A DNA stretch of 64,000 bases from assembly GCF_011751075.1 (NCBI RefSeq), contig NZ_JAALLN010000005.1:62001-126000 (forward strand), read 5' to 3'. The stretch is from Flavobacterium poyangense (GTDB taxonomy: Bacteria; Bacteroidota; Bacteroidia; Flavobacteriales; Flavobacteriaceae). Shown here piece by piece: positions 43,909 to 53,205 of the stretch. A program made the translations under genes and the position numbers. Below the pieces are notes generated by a model. It ran no database searches and was not told the DNA's origin. It saw only the letters and a program-made list of their open reading frames with translations. Numbering within the stretch: position 1 is the stretch's first letter; each line of letters begins with the position of its first letter.

Positions 43909-44283
43909 ATGTTTGTATCCGAAATGCAAAAAAACAGCTACATATTATTTCTTCTTATCCTTGGAGTCTTTTTAGGTCCGATGCAATCTTTTGCACATGG
44001 TAAAAAAAAGGCAGAAATGGCATGCTGTAAAAAAGAATCTTCTGAAAAATCTTGTTGTAAAGAAAAGAAGTCCAAAGAAACCAAACACGATTGCGATAGC
44101 AGTTGTTCAGGAGCGTCTTGTGGATGTCCTGTAATACATTGTAGTTTTAGTCCAATGTATGTTTTTCAGGAAGCAAATGATTCTCTTTTTGATTTCTCAG
44201 AGCGCAAACAAAATTATTTTTATTCAGAAGTTTTTATTTCTTCTGATTTTCGTTCTATCTGGCTTCCTCCTAAAATAAGCTAG
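43909..44283 (+). CDS. Exported Cys/Lys-rich small protein
   Basis: About 124 codons from the ATG at 43909; a second ATG (43924, MQKNSYILFLLILG) begins the signal peptide and is an equally good start. Residues 40-80 are unusually rich in Cys and Lys: ACCKKESSEKSCCKEKKS and CDSSCSGASCGCP, with three CC/CxC-type clusters. The tail (YVFQEANDSLFDFSERKQNYF) is not like a known family. Exported Cys-rich proteins of this kind often bind soft metals such as copper or silver. Its place at the head of an HMA/thioredoxin/DsbD cluster supports a metal-related role. Confidence 0.6.
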   Translation: MFVSEMQKNSYILFLLILGVFLGPMQSFAHGKKKAEMACCKKESSEKSCCKEKKSKETKHDCDSSCSGASCGCPVIHCSFSPMYVFQEANDSLFDFSERKQNYFYSEVFISSDFRSIWLPPKIS

Positions 44284-44434
44284 ATTTCTTCTTTGACAGC
44301 CATAAGTGCGTCAAATTTAAGCCTGTTCAGGCTATAAAATCCATTTTTAGTCCGTATCAATTTCAGAACACAGCATTATTTGCTATGGTCTCTGTTGTAC
44401 TTATCGGATCTATTCATTCTAAATTTTAAAAAAC

Positions 44435-44803
44435 ATGAAATCAATATATAAAGTATTGATGGCAATTACTGTATTGCTATCAGTGGCTACTGCTAACGCA
44501 CAAAGTAAAAACAAAGTTACTCAAACTGTAAAAATTAATGGAAGCTGTTCCATGTGCAAAAAAATAATCGAAACGGCTGCAAATACTAAATCAGCAGTAT
44601 TAAACTGGAACGAAGATACAAAGACAGCTGTGGTTACTTACAACCCTAAGAAAACCAACTTAGACGAGATCTTAAAACGCGTAGCCGATGCAGGATATGA
44701 CAATGAAAAGTTCAGTGCTACCACTACTGCTTATAATGATCTTCACAGATGTTGCCAATACGACAGAGAAGCTCCGAAAAAAGCAGAATGTCATAAGGAA
44801 TAG
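44435..44803 (+). CDS. Exported HMA-domain metal-binding protein
   Basis: 122 residues with a signal peptide (VLMAITVLLSVATANAQ). The mature part is an HMA domain with the metal motif C38-S-M-C41 (GSCSMCKKIIE), then VLNWNEDTKTAVVTYNPKKT and ILKRVADAGYD, typical of CopZ/MerP-like ferredoxin folds. A His/Cys-rich tail (LHRCCQYDREAPKKAECHKE) adds possible ligands. It probably carries copper or a similar metal in the periplasm. It is the first HMA protein of the cluster; a second is at 45591. Confidence 0.88.
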   Translation: MKSIYKVLMAITVLLSVATANAQSKNKVTQTVKINGSCSMCKKIIETAANTKSAVLNWNEDTKTAVVTYNPKKTNLDEILKRVADAGYDNEKFSATTTAYNDLHRCCQYDREAPKKAECHKE

Positions 44804-45103
44804 TAAAAGGTATGTATTCCGGAGCAGTTGGGTGTAATTTGTGAAAATTCTGCTCACAGTCGTTCCGGAAGTATTTCTCGCTAAGTCACTAAGTCGCAAA
44901 GTCTTGTTTCGATTTTTTAATTTTTTCAACACCCGTACTTGTGCGAGAGAATTTTTCACGCAGATTTAAAGGATTTATTCGGATGTTTTTTTTGAAACCA
45001 CAAAATCAAAAAAGAGCAACATAATGGGCGTGCAAGAACAATTAAGCGACTCCGCGATACTTTTTACAAATTACATCTAACCTGTTTACTATAAAAAAAT
45101 ATT
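44804..45103. other. Gap with degraded repeat pieces
   Basis: It contains a CTAAGTCACTAAGTCGCAAAG piece (44881-44901) and a TTTCACGCAGATTTAAAGGATT piece (44955-44976), both resembling parts of the hairpin repeat family. No gene or full arm pair is visible. Confidence 0.4.
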
Positions 45104-45589
45104 ATGTTTAAAATAAAAAATACTACGATAGCACTTCTAATGATTTTCAGTTTTTCATTAGCCAATGCACAACTAAAGGTAGGGGACAACTTACCTAATA
45201 TTCAACTTCAAAACGATAAAAATTCAGTTGTAAAACTAAATTCTTTTAATGGTAAAACCGTTCTGGTTGACTTTTGGGCTTCCTGGTGCGCTCCTTGTCG
45301 ATTAGCAAATAAAAAATGGGTCAAAATGTACGATAAGTACAAAGCTCAAAATTTTGAAATTGTCGGAATATCAATAGATACCGATAAAGAAAAATGGATA
45401 AAGGCCATAGCAAAAGACAAAATGAAACACCAGCAGTTAATTGATCCGAAAGGTTTTGATGCAAAAACAGCCGTACTTTTTGGAGTAGACGCTTTGCCAG
45501 CGGCTTATCTTTTTGATGCAAGCGGAAAATTAATTGCAATCAACCCAACAGAAGCTCAGATTATTACACAAATCAAAAAAAACAAATAA
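45104..45589 (+). CDS. TlpA-like periplasmic thioredoxin
   Basis: 161 residues with a signal peptide (IALLMIFSFSLANA) and a thioredoxin fold. The active site WCAPC has Cys62 and Cys65 in VDFWASWCAPCRLANKKW, and GVDALPAAYLFDASGKLIA provides the cis-Pro motif. The TlpA/ResA-like subtype is involved in reduction of disulfides, often for cytochrome c or metal-carrier proteins. The stop at 45589 lies one base before the ATG of the following HMA protein, so both are translated from one message. Confidence 0.9.
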   Translation: MFKIKNTTIALLMIFSFSLANAQLKVGDNLPNIQLQNDKNSVVKLNSFNGKTVLVDFWASWCAPCRLANKKWVKMYDKYKAQNFEIVGISIDTDKEKWIKAIAKDKMKHQQLIDPKGFDAKTAVLFGVDALPAAYLFDASGKLIAINPTEAQIITQIKKNK

Positions 45590-45590
45590 A

Positions 45591-46115
45591 ATGAAAACCT
45601 TATTTATAAAATCTCTGGCTGTCGCACTTTTAGTAATGTTTGGCAGTATAAAATCATATGCTCAAATTTCTAAAGCCGAAATAATGGCTACCGGGCTAAC
45701 CTGCTCAATGTGTTCTAATGCGATAAATAAGCAATTAAAAGCAATGACGGAAGTTGATAGTATCAGCACCGATTTAAATACAAATACTTTCACAGTTTAT
45801 TTCAAAAAGGATGTGATGCTGCAACCTAAAGTATTGAAAAAAGCAGTGGAGAAAGCAGGCTTTTTTGTGGGTTCTATGGTATTGACTATGAAAGTAGATA
45901 CGCAGAAGATAGAAAACAACACACTTAAAATTGCCGATGGTACTTTTGTATTTATTGATTCTAAAAACCCGATTTCAAATAATGAGACGGCTTATCAGGT
46001 TGTTGATAAAGGTTTTGTGACTCAGAAAGCATATAAAAAACTGACTAAATCGTATTCAAAACATGCAACCTATAGCGTTGAAAATGAAGATGATTATCAC
46101 TTAAAAACGTTGTAA
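45591..46115 (+). CDS. Second exported HMA-domain protein
   Basis: 174 residues from the ATG at 45591, which opens a signal peptide (KSLAVALLVMFGSIKSYAQ). The HMA domain has C38-S-M-C41 in GLTCSMCSNAINKQL, the same positions as in the protein at 44435. About 75 further residues of unknown fold follow (FVFIDSKNPISNNETAYQVVDKG). It overlaps the end of the TlpA message by close spacing and is followed two bases later by the membrane-protein gene. It probably passes a metal or a disulfide partner to the neighbouring proteins. Confidence 0.85.
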   Translation: MKTLFIKSLAVALLVMFGSIKSYAQISKAEIMATGLTCSMCSNAINKQLKAMTEVDSISTDLNTNTFTVYFKKDVMLQPKVLKKAVEKAGFFVGSMVLTMKVDTQKIENNTLKIADGTFVFIDSKNPISNNETAYQVVDKGFVTQKAYKKLTKSYSKHATYSVENEDDYHLKTL

Positions 46116-46117
46116 TA

Positions 46118-46924
46118 ATGAGATGTTTATCAATCGCATTTTTGTTGCTGTTTTCTTTTAATATCAAAGCGCAGGAATTATTTGTAGTAACAGAACCCGC
46201 AAGTAATGCACCTGCGGGCTCTATTTCGGCTCGTGTGGGACAATCTTTTATGAAAAACCAATTCGAAGGAGGGAATATCTATGCTTTAGCGCCTGAGGTC
46301 ACTTGGGGAGTCAACAAAAATTTAATGGTACGAGCTTCCGCTTATTTAAATGATATGAATAGCGGGTTAGAGTATAAAGGCGGAGGTGTTTATGCCAAAT
46401 ATCGTTTTTTCTCGGTAGACGATCTGCAAAGTCATTTTAGAATGGCAGCTTTTGGACGATACAGTTGGAATAATTCTCCCGTTAGCAGTGAAGCTATTGA
46501 TATGATGGGAATGAATAGTGGTTATGAGGCCGGTTTGGTAGCTACACAATTAATTAAAAAAGTAGCCCTTAGTTCAACAGTAAGTTACGGACAGGCTTTT
46601 AATAACGGCAATTATAGTTTTCCGGACAATCAAGGGAAGAGTGCCATAAACTATACTTTTTCGGTTGGACGATTAATGCATCCTAAAAAGTACACCAGTT
46701 ACAAGCAAACTAATATTAATACCATGTTAGAGTTTGTAGGGCAGACGATCACGGCCGATGGTAAATCGTTTTTGGATGTAGTACCTTCGGTGCAGTTTAT
46801 CATTAACAGTCAGGCCAGAATTGATTTGGCTTACAGAAAAGAACTGTATAGTTCAATGAATCGTATCACATCGGATGGCTTCTTCTTAAAATTAGAGTAC
46901 ACTTTTTTTAATGTTACCAAGTAA
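46118..46924 (+). CDS. Putative outer-membrane protein of the metal/thiol cluster
   Basis: 268 residues with a signal peptide (LSIAFLLLFSFNIKA). The rest has alternating beta strands with aromatic edges (YAKYRFFSVDDLQSHFRMAAFGRYSW, GYEAGLVATQLIKKVALSSTVSYGQAF, FVGQTITADGKSF, RIDLAYRKELY and a final FFLKLEYTFFNVTK). This suggests a small barrel of about 12 strands. No family name is certain. It starts two bases after the second HMA gene and shares its operon, so it may supply the outer-membrane step for metal movement. Confidence 0.7.
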   Translation: MRCLSIAFLLLFSFNIKAQELFVVTEPASNAPAGSISARVGQSFMKNQFEGGNIYALAPEVTWGVNKNLMVRASAYLNDMNSGLEYKGGGVYAKYRFFSVDDLQSHFRMAAFGRYSWNNSPVSSEAIDMMGMNSGYEAGLVATQLIKKVALSSTVSYGQAFNNGNYSFPDNQGKSAINYTFSVGRLMHPKKYTSYKQTNINTMLEFVGQTITADGKSFLDVVPSVQFIINSQARIDLAYRKELYSSMNRITSDGFFLKLEYTFFNVTK

Positions 46925-46939
46925 ACAATTTTTTTATAA

Positions 46940-47175
46940 TTAGCTCAAATTGTGAGTTGTGAGATGTGAGATGTAAAATGTTAGATGTAAATTGATAATA
47001 CTTTATTTGATGGATTTTTATTGCTCGTAGACGAGACGATAGAATTTAGATGAATTGTTACTGTATTTCAGTAATTCGCAGCAACTATGTGTTCGTACAA
47101 AGTAAGCTATTAATCAATTAAACAAAGCTTGTTACTTTTCGCATCTCACAACTCACAACTCACAACTTGAGCTAA
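46940..47175. repeat. Intergenic hairpin repeat (TGTGAGTTGTGAG arms)
   Basis: Arms of 34 bases (46940-46973 and 47142-47175) pair at 31 positions; the left arm begins TTAGCTCAAATTGTGAG. The 168-base centre has no coding signal but includes GCTCGTAGACGA (47023-47034); a similar GCTCGTAGATGA occurs at 57574. Confidence 0.8.
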
Positions 47176-47279
47176 CTAACCCTCAGTTTTTTAAACAGTT
47201 AAAAAAGGAGCAAACAACCATTTTCGATGCTAGTCAATCTGCCATCGAAACTGTTGTTGTAGAGATTAAAAAAGATTGA
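47172..47279 (+). pseudogene. Possible 3' gene fragment before dsbD
   Basis: One frame reads LTNPQFFKQLKKEQTTIFDASQSAIETVVVEIKKD and ends at TGA 47277-47279. Its composition is protein-like, but it has no start codon and begins right at the edge of the hairpin repeat, as if the repeat had replaced the 5' part of a gene. I cannot identify it, and chance is possible. Confidence 0.25.
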
Positions 47280-47325
47280 AAACGTAACGATAACCGGAAC
47301 AAGCTGTTCTGCTTAAATTGAAACC

Positions 47326-49299
47326 ATGAAAAAAATATTGTATATAATGTTCCTGCTGTTTGCTTTTGTGAATGGGCAGGCGCAAATTTTAAATCCCGTA
47401 AAATGGATTCCAAAAATAGAAAAGAAATCCGATTCTGATTTTTTGATCACTGTTGAAGGAACCATTGAATCTGGTTGGCATGTTTATTCCCAGTTTACAC
47501 CGGAGGGTGGGCCTCTGCCGGCTGAGTTGATCTTTCACAACAAACAAGGAAATTATGAACTAGTTGGTAAAGCAACGGAAAGCAAAACCGAAAGAAAGTT
47601 CAATGAGATTTTTGAAGTCGATGAAGTTTTCTTTTCCAATAAAGGGGCCTTTACACAATCTATTAAAAATACAAATGCGAATAATGAGATTATTCAGCTT
47701 GAGTTAGCCTATCAGGTGTGCAAAGAGAATTGTATAAGCGAAACCAAATATTTTGAGTTTAACTTAAAAACATTAGAAGCAAAAGAAATTGAAGCCTCGG
47801 CAATTAATACAAAAAGCACAGAAAAAAAAGAATCTAAAATTGCTGCTGTAACGGCGGAGGATAATTCAGATTCAGAGACAGGTTTGGGGGCAATTTTCTT
47901 TATCGCCTTTTTATCCGGATTTGCTGCATTGTTGACCCCTTGTGTGTTTCCTATGATTCCAATGACGGTGAGTTTCTTTACCAAACAAAGTAAAAACAGA
48001 GCCAAAGGAATCAAAAACGCCATTATATACGGACTGTCTATTATTCTGATTTATGTGTTTTTGGGATCTGTTATTACGCTAATTTTCGGTGCTGATGCTT
48101 TAAATGCTTTGTCTACCAACGTATGGTTTAATGTGGTTTTCTTTGTACTGTTGGTGGTATTTGCAAGCTCTTTTCTGGGGGCTTTCGAAATTATGCTACC
48201 GAGTTCCTGGGCCAATAAAGTCGATCAACAGGCAGATCGAGGCGGTATTATTGGAATCCTTTTTATGGCACTGGCATTGGCGATAGTTTCTTTTTCGTGC
48301 ACAGGACCTATTATCGGAACTTTATTGGTAGAAGCAGCTTCTAAAGGAGGCATCGCTCCAATTGTTGGAATGTTAGGCTTTTCTACCGCATTGGCATTGC
48401 CTTTTATGTTGTTTGCTTTATTTCCGGGATGGTTAAATACGTTACCCAAATCGGGAGGATGGTTAAACACCGTGAAAGTATTTTTAGGCTTCTTAGAATT
48501 GGCGCTGGCTTTTAAATTCCTATCCAATGCCGACTTGGTTTTGCAATTGCATTGGTTTGAGCGTGAAGCATTTTTAGCGGTCTGGATTGCCATATTTGGG
48601 ACATTGGCTTTTTACTTATTTGGAAAAATTACATTGCCACATGATTCACCGGCTTCCTCTATTTCTGTAGGGCGTTTGTCTGTGGGGCTAGTGGTACTAA
48701 GTTTTACAATTTATCTGATTCCGGGTTTATGGGGAGCACCACTAAAATTGATCAGCGGTTTTCCGCCTCCAATGACGTATAGTGAATCTCCTTATGGAGT
48801 GGGAGGAGCAAAGACAGGAAGTGCTGTTTCTACAGCAGCATTGCCCGACGGCGCACACAAAGGGCCACATGATATTATGGCCTTTACAGATTATGAAAAA
48901 GGATTGGCCTATGCAAAATCGGTCAACAAACCGATTCTTTTGGACTTTACAGGATTTGCTTGTGTGAACTGTCGAAAAATGGAAGATTATGTTTGGTCAG
49001 ATCCCAAGATATTATCGATTTTGAATAATGAGGTTGTATTGATATCCTTGTATGTTGATGATAAAAGAGAATTACCGAAAAGCGAACAATATGTCTCTAA
49101 AGAAACCGGGAAAACAATAAAATCGATTGGCAACAAATGGAGTGATTTTCAAATTACCCGCTACAAAGCCAACGCGCAACCGTACTATCTTATTTTAGAT
49201 ACCAATGAAAAGAGTCTGAACAAAGCAGTTGGATATATGCCAGATGTTACGGAATATGAACAATGGCTACGATCGGGTATTGAGAAGTTTGGAAAGTAG
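47326..49299 (+). CDS. dsbD: Thiol:disulfide interchange protein DsbD
   Basis: 657 residues with the three DsbD parts. After a signal peptide (1-19) is the N-terminal periplasmic domain (about 20-145, with VCKENCISE holding a Cys pair). Then a CcdA-like membrane domain of about eight segments (about 185-480) has C206 in LLTPCVFPM and C325 in SFSCTGP. The C-terminal thioredoxin domain has C546-V-N-C549 (DFTGFACVNCRKME). DsbD moves electrons from cytoplasmic thioredoxin to the periplasm. It ends the TlpA/HMA cluster, and it is the probable electron source for these proteins. Confidence 0.93.
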   Translation: MKKILYIMFLLFAFVNGQAQILNPVKWIPKIEKKSDSDFLITVEGTIESGWHVYSQFTPEGGPLPAELIFHNKQGNYELVGKATESKTERKFNEIFEVDEVFFSNKGAFTQSIKNTNANNEIIQLELAYQVCKENCISETKYFEFNLKTLEAKEIEASAINTKSTEKKESKIAAVTAEDNSDSETGLGAIFFIAFLSGFAALLTPCVFPMIPMTVSFFTKQSKNRAKGIKNAIIYGLSIILIYVFLGSVITLIFGADALNALSTNVWFNVVFFVLLVVFASSFLGAFEIMLPSSWANKVDQQADRGGIIGILFMALALAIVSFSCTGPIIGTLLVEAASKGGIAPIVGMLGFSTALALPFMLFALFPGWLNTLPKSGGWLNTVKVFLGFLELALAFKFLSNADLVLQLHWFEREAFLAVWIAIFGTLAFYLFGKITLPHDSPASSISVGRLSVGLVVLSFTIYLIPGLWGAPLKLISGFPPPMTYSESPYGVGGAKTGSAVSTAALPDGAHKGPHDIMAFTDYEKGLAYAKSVNKPILLDFTGFACVNCRKMEDYVWSDPKILSILNNEVVLISLYVDDKRELPKSEQYVSKETGKTIKSIGNKWSDFQITRYKANAQPYYLILDTNEKSLNKAVGYMPDVTEYEQWLRSGIEKFGK

Positions 49300-49303
49300 G
49301 GTG

Positions 49304-49361
49304 AGGTGCAAAGGTGCAAAGGTGCAGAGGTGCAGAGGTGCAGAGGTGCAAAGGTGCAGAG
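49304..49361. repeat. 8-bp minisatellite AGGTGCAR
   Basis: Seven units of AGGTGCAA or AGGTGCAG lie just after the dsbD stop. The unit differs by one base from the array at 30520-30623. Confidence 0.85.
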
Positions 49362-49406
49362 TTTTTTAATCAATAAATCAGGCAATTAATATGCGATTTT
49401 GAATAG

Positions 49407-49527
49407 CCTCCAGTTTTAACTGGAGGGGAAGAATTGATTGCTAGTAAAAGGGGCTTTAGCCAAACTTTTTGAAGGTTTGGCTAGAGCCTTTGTATTTTTA
49501 TTAATATTATTTCCGGTTAAAACCGGA
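49407..49527. repeat. Cluster of three REP-like palindromes
   Basis: In 120 bases there are three separate hairpins: CCTCCAGTTTTAACTGGAGG (49407-49426), a GGGCTTTAGCCAAAC stem closing with GTTTGGCTAGAGCC (49451-49488), and TCCGGTTAAAACCGGA (49512-49527). Such sets of GGCTTTAGCC and TTTTAAC palindromes look like REP/BIME elements. No REP-associated transposase gene is in the window. Confidence 0.7.
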
Positions 49528-49819
49528 GATAATTCAATTAAAACTTGCACAATTTGTATTCGGATTACAAGTAAACAAAGTAATCAATTGGTAACCGGAA
49601 TTAATTTAAATAAGGAAATAGAAAAGAAAGAGTGCTCTTTTATATAAGAAAAATTGTAACTTAGTGGAGAATCAGAAGTAATGAAATTGATGTTATGATA
49701 TTTTTGCCGGAGAGTAGCCGTGCAAATTTTAAGTTTAGAAATCCCTTTAGTGGGAGAAGATTGAATAAACATATGGTTTAGAAAAAGATCAATTCTATTA
49801 ATTTAAAAAATCATTAGAT
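49528..49819. other. Gap before sdhC
   Basis: I find no supported gene in this stretch. It is AT-rich and carries the promoter region of the succinate dehydrogenase operon, but no full -33/-7 pair is visible. Confidence 0.4.
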
Positions 49820-50470
49820 ATGAATACATTAACGAGGAAGGTTATAATGTGTCTTACCGGTTTGTTTCTTTGTTTTTTTCTGATTATCCATTTCTTAGGT
49901 AACCTTCAACTTTTTTTGCCGGCCGAAGAAGCGCAGAAAAGTTTTAATGCCTATTCTCATTTCCTTTCCGGAAATCCTCTTATCAAAATGATATCGTATG
50001 GACTTTATGCCTGCATTCTGGTACATGCCGGTGATGCTTTTTATAGTACACTTCAAAATAAAAAAACGGCAGGCGTTTTTAAAACAGATCATCGTGGCAG
50101 AGCGAGTAAATGGTACAGTCGAAATATGGGCATTTTAGGTTTTGTAATCTTGCTTTTTCTGGTTTTGCATTTTCAGAACTTTTGGTATTATTATAAGTTT
50201 GGAGCATTGCCTTTGGATAATTCCGGAAATAAGGATTTGTATACTTTAGTAGTTACTTCTTTCCAACAATGGTGGATTGTACTTATTTATGTAGTATCGA
50301 TGTTGGCTTTGTTTTATCATCTGGTGCAAGGAGTACATAGCGCTACCCGTACCTTGGGGCTTTACCATCCTAAGTATGTAAGATGGATACAAAAAGCAGG
50401 TCTTTTTTATGCCGTAATTATTTGTTTGGGTTTTGCTTCAATGCCTATTTATATCTATTTCACTTATTAA
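49820..50470 (+). CDS. sdhC: Succinate dehydrogenase cytochrome b subunit
   Basis: 216 residues with five membrane segments. The sequence MNTLTRKVIMCLTGLFLCFFLIIHFLGNLQLF fits the b558-type single-subunit membrane anchor (two b hemes). Conserved His residues are found at H24 in IIHFLGN, H47 in AYSHFLSG, H72 in ILVHAGDAF and H116 in LVLHFQNFW; another, in YHLVQGVHSA, is in the fifth segment region. The protein anchors SdhA/SdhB and passes electrons to menaquinone. It is the first gene of sdhCAB, with a 12-base gap to sdhA. This is typical of Bacteroidetes. Confidence 0.93.
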   Translation: MNTLTRKVIMCLTGLFLCFFLIIHFLGNLQLFLPAEEAQKSFNAYSHFLSGNPLIKMISYGLYACILVHAGDAFYSTLQNKKTAGVFKTDHRGRASKWYSRNMGILGFVILLFLVLHFQNFWYYYKFGALPLDNSGNKDLYTLVVTSFQQWWIVLIYVVSMLALFYHLVQGVHSATRTLGLYHPKYVRWIQKAGLFYAVIICLGFASMPIYIYFTY

Positions 50471-50482
50471 AATCATTTTGCT

Positions 50483-52399
50483 ATGAAATTAGATGCTAAA
50501 ATTCCCGAAGGGCCATTAGAGGACAAATGGTCTATCTATAAAAGAACAGCAAAAATTGTAAACCCTGCCAATCGAAAAAAATTAGAGGTAATTGTTATCG
50601 GAACAGGTCTTGCAGGAAGTTCAGTGGCAGCTTCTTTAGGAGAGATGGGGTACAATGTAAAGTCATTTTGTTTTCAGGACAGCGCCCGAAGAGCCCATTC
50701 TGTAGCGGCACAAGGCGGTGTAAATGCAGCTAAAAATTACAAAAATGATGGGGACAGTGTTTACAGAATGTTTATTGATACCATAAAAGGAGGTGATTTT
50801 AGAGCAAGAGAGGCCAATGTGTATCGGATGGCAGAATGTTCCTTAAATCTCATCGATCAGGCCGTAGCACAGGGAGTTCCTTTTGGAAGAGAATATGGGG
50901 GTTATCTGAATAATCGTTCGTTTGGTGGTGTACAAGTTAGCCGTACTTTTTATTCCAGAGGACAAACCGGACAGCAGTTGTTGTTGGGAGCGTATCAGGC
51001 TTTGATGCGACAAGTAGGGAAAGGAACAGTAAAGCTTTCGACCAAACACGAAATGTTGGATTTGGTTGTAATTGATGGAAAAGCAAGAGGAGTTATCGTC
51101 AGAAATTTAGATACCGGTGAGATAGAACGCCATGCTGCACATGCTGTTGTATTGGCTACGGGAGGTTATGGCAAAATATATTTCCTTTCTACGTTGGCGA
51201 TGGGCTGTAACGGATCTGCGATTTGGAGAGCGCATAAAAAAGGAGCTTTAATGGCAAGTCCGAGTTGGATACAGATACATCCTACTTCACTACCGCAATC
51301 AGGAGATTATCAGTCTAAATTGACGCTGATGTCCGAATCGCTGCGAAACGACGGTAGAATTTGGGTGCCACTCCAAGCCGATGATAGTAGAAAACCAAAC
51401 GATATTCCGGAAGAAGAAAGAGATTATTATTTAGAACGCAGATATCCTTCTTTTGGAAATCTGGCGCCAAGAGACATTTCTTCACGCGCCGCAAAAGAGC
51501 GAATCGATGCCGGTTTCGGGATCGGCCCTTTAAAGAATGCAGTGTATTTAGATTTTTCAAAAGCAATAAAAAATCTCGGTAAGGAGAACATCAAAGGGAA
51601 ATACGGAAACTTGTTTGATATGTATGCTAAGATCACCGGATATGATGCCTATAAAGAGCCCATGATGATTTCACCATCAGCTCATTTTTCGATGGGTGGA
51701 CTTTGGGTAGATTATGAATTGATGACAACAATTCCGGGCTTGTTTGCTTTGGGAGAAGCCAATTTTGCAGATCATGGTGCGAATCGGTTAGGCGCTAATT
51801 CTTTATTGCAGGCTTCGGTTGACGGTTATTTTATTGCACCTTATACCATGGCTAATTATCTGGCAAATGAAGTCACAACAGCTAAAATAAGTACAGAACA
51901 TCCTGCTTTTCAGGAAGCAGAAGAGGCCGTAAAAAAACAAATTCAGCAATTACTTGCTATTAACGGGAATCGAACAGTCGATAACTATCACAAAACTTTA
52001 GGCAAGATTTTATACGATTATTGCGGATTAGTACGTACGGAAAAGGGACTTTTATATGCCATCGAAGAAATTCGAAAACTCAAAGCCGATTTTTATAAAA
52101 ATGTAAAAGTGACCGGAACCGGGAATCAGATGAACAGTGAACTCGAAAAGGCCGGACGAATTGCAGATTATTTTGAAATTGGTGAATTGATGTGTTTTGA
52201 TGCGCTTACGCGAAAAGAATCCTGTGGAGCCCATTTTAGAGAAGAATATCAAACTCCGGATGGGGAAGCCATGCGTAACGATGCAGAATATCAGTTTATC
52301 TCTGCCTGGGAGTGGAAAGAGAATACTGCTGAACCCATTCAGCATAAAGAACCGTTACTTTTTGAAACTGTTAAACCAACTGTTCGCAGTTATAAATAA
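50483..52399 (+). CDS. sdhA: Succinate dehydrogenase/fumarate reductase flavoprotein subunit
   Basis: 638 residues. The FAD-binding start is [22 protein letters not shown] (about 36-57). [14 protein letters not shown] contains the His that binds FAD covalently. The substrate site includes [12 protein letters not shown] and the catalytic loop [12 protein letters not shown]; the HxDH-like [14 protein letters not shown] follows near 425-440. The protein oxidises succinate to fumarate, with electrons going to the iron-sulfur subunit. It lies between sdhC and sdhB with very short gaps. Length and order match the b558 group. Confidence 0.95.
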   Translation: MKLDAKIPEGPLEDKWSIYKRTAKIVNPANRKKLEVIVIGTGLAGSSVAASLGEMGYNVKSFCFQDSARRAHSVAAQGGVNAAKNYKNDGDSVYRMFIDTIKGGDFRAREANVYRMAECSLNLIDQAVAQGVPFGREYGGYLNNRSFGGVQVSRTFYSRGQTGQQLLLGAYQALMRQVGKGTVKLSTKHEMLDLVVIDGKARGVIVRNLDTGEIERHAAHAVVLATGGYGKIYFLSTLAMGCNGSAIWRAHKKGALMASPSWIQIHPTSLPQSGDYQSKLTLMSESLRNDGRIWVPLQADDSRKPNDIPEEERDYYLERRYPSFGNLAPRDISSRAAKERIDAGFGIGPLKNAVYLDFSKAIKNLGKENIKGKYGNLFDMYAKITGYDAYKEPMMISPSAHFSMGGLWVDYELMTTIPGLFALGEANFADHGANRLGANSLLQASVDGYFIAPYTMANYLANEVTTAKISTEHPAFQEAEEAVKKQIQQLLAINGNRTVDNYHKTLGKILYDYCGLVRTEKGLLYAIEEIRKLKADFYKNVKVTGTGNQMNSELEKAGRIADYFEIGELMCFDALTRKESCGAHFREEYQTPDGEAMRNDAEYQFISAWEWKENTAEPIQHKEPLLFETVKPTVRSYK

Positions 52400-52407
52400 A
52401 TGCAGCA

Positions 52408-53154
52408 ATGAAACTACATCTTAAAATATGGAGGCAAAAAAATGCTGAAACAAAAGGGGAATTAGTTGATTATACTATTGATGATGTTAATCCGCATATG
52501 TCTTTTCTGGAAATGCTGGATCATCTCAACGAACGGTTAATTTTAGCCAATGATGAACCGGTAGAATTCGATCATGATTGTCGGGAAGGAATATGCGGAC
52601 AATGCGGTTTGATGATTAACGGAATTGCACACGGGCCGCTGAAAAACACAACAACCTGTCAATTGCACATGAGGGAATTTAAAGATGGAGATAAAATTTG
52701 TATTGAACCTTTTCGCACAGGAGTTTTTACAGTTAGAAAAGATTTGAAAGTAGACCGAAGTGCCTTCGATCGTATCATTTCCTCAGGAGGTTTTGTATCG
52801 GTCAATACAGGTCAGGCTCCTGAGGCGAATACTACAAGAATAACACATGAGGTTACAGAAGCCGCATTCGATTCGGCCGCTTGTATTGGTTGCGGAGCTT
52901 GTGTTGCGACCTGCAAAAATGGAAGCGCCGTACTCTTTACTTCGGCGAAAATTTCGCAATTGTCTCAGTTACCACAAGGTAAAGAAGAACGAAATCTAAG
53001 AGTTTTTACAATGGTAAAACAAATGGATGACGAAGGTTTCGGAAATTGTTCTAATACAGAAGCCTGTCAGACAGAGTGTCCGCAAAATATTTCGGTATTA
53101 AATATTGCAAGAATGAATTTTGAGTACAATCGGGCACGAATATTGAGGAAGTGA
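52408..53154 (+). CDS. sdhB: Succinate dehydrogenase iron-sulfur subunit
   Basis: 248 residues. The [2Fe-2S] ligands are C58, C63 and C66 in CREGICGQCG, and C84 in TTCQLHM. The C-terminal part has CIGCGACVATCKN and CSNTEACQTECPQN, supplying ligands for the [4Fe-4S] and [3Fe-4S] centres. It carries electrons from the SdhA flavin to the SdhC hemes. It begins 8 bases after sdhA, so the operon sdhCAB is complete. Confidence 0.95.
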   Translation: MKLHLKIWRQKNAETKGELVDYTIDDVNPHMSFLEMLDHLNERLILANDEPVEFDHDCREGICGQCGLMINGIAHGPLKNTTTCQLHMREFKDGDKICIEPFRTGVFTVRKDLKVDRSAFDRIISSGGFVSVNTGQAPEANTTRITHEVTEAAFDSAACIGCGACVATCKNGSAVLFTSAKISQLSQLPQGKEERNLRVFTMVKQMDDEGFGNCSNTEACQTECPQNISVLNIARMNFEYNRARILRK

Positions 53155-53205
53155 TTTTCAATCATTCAAAATTAAAATTCATTAATTAAAAAACAAATCA
53201 CATTT

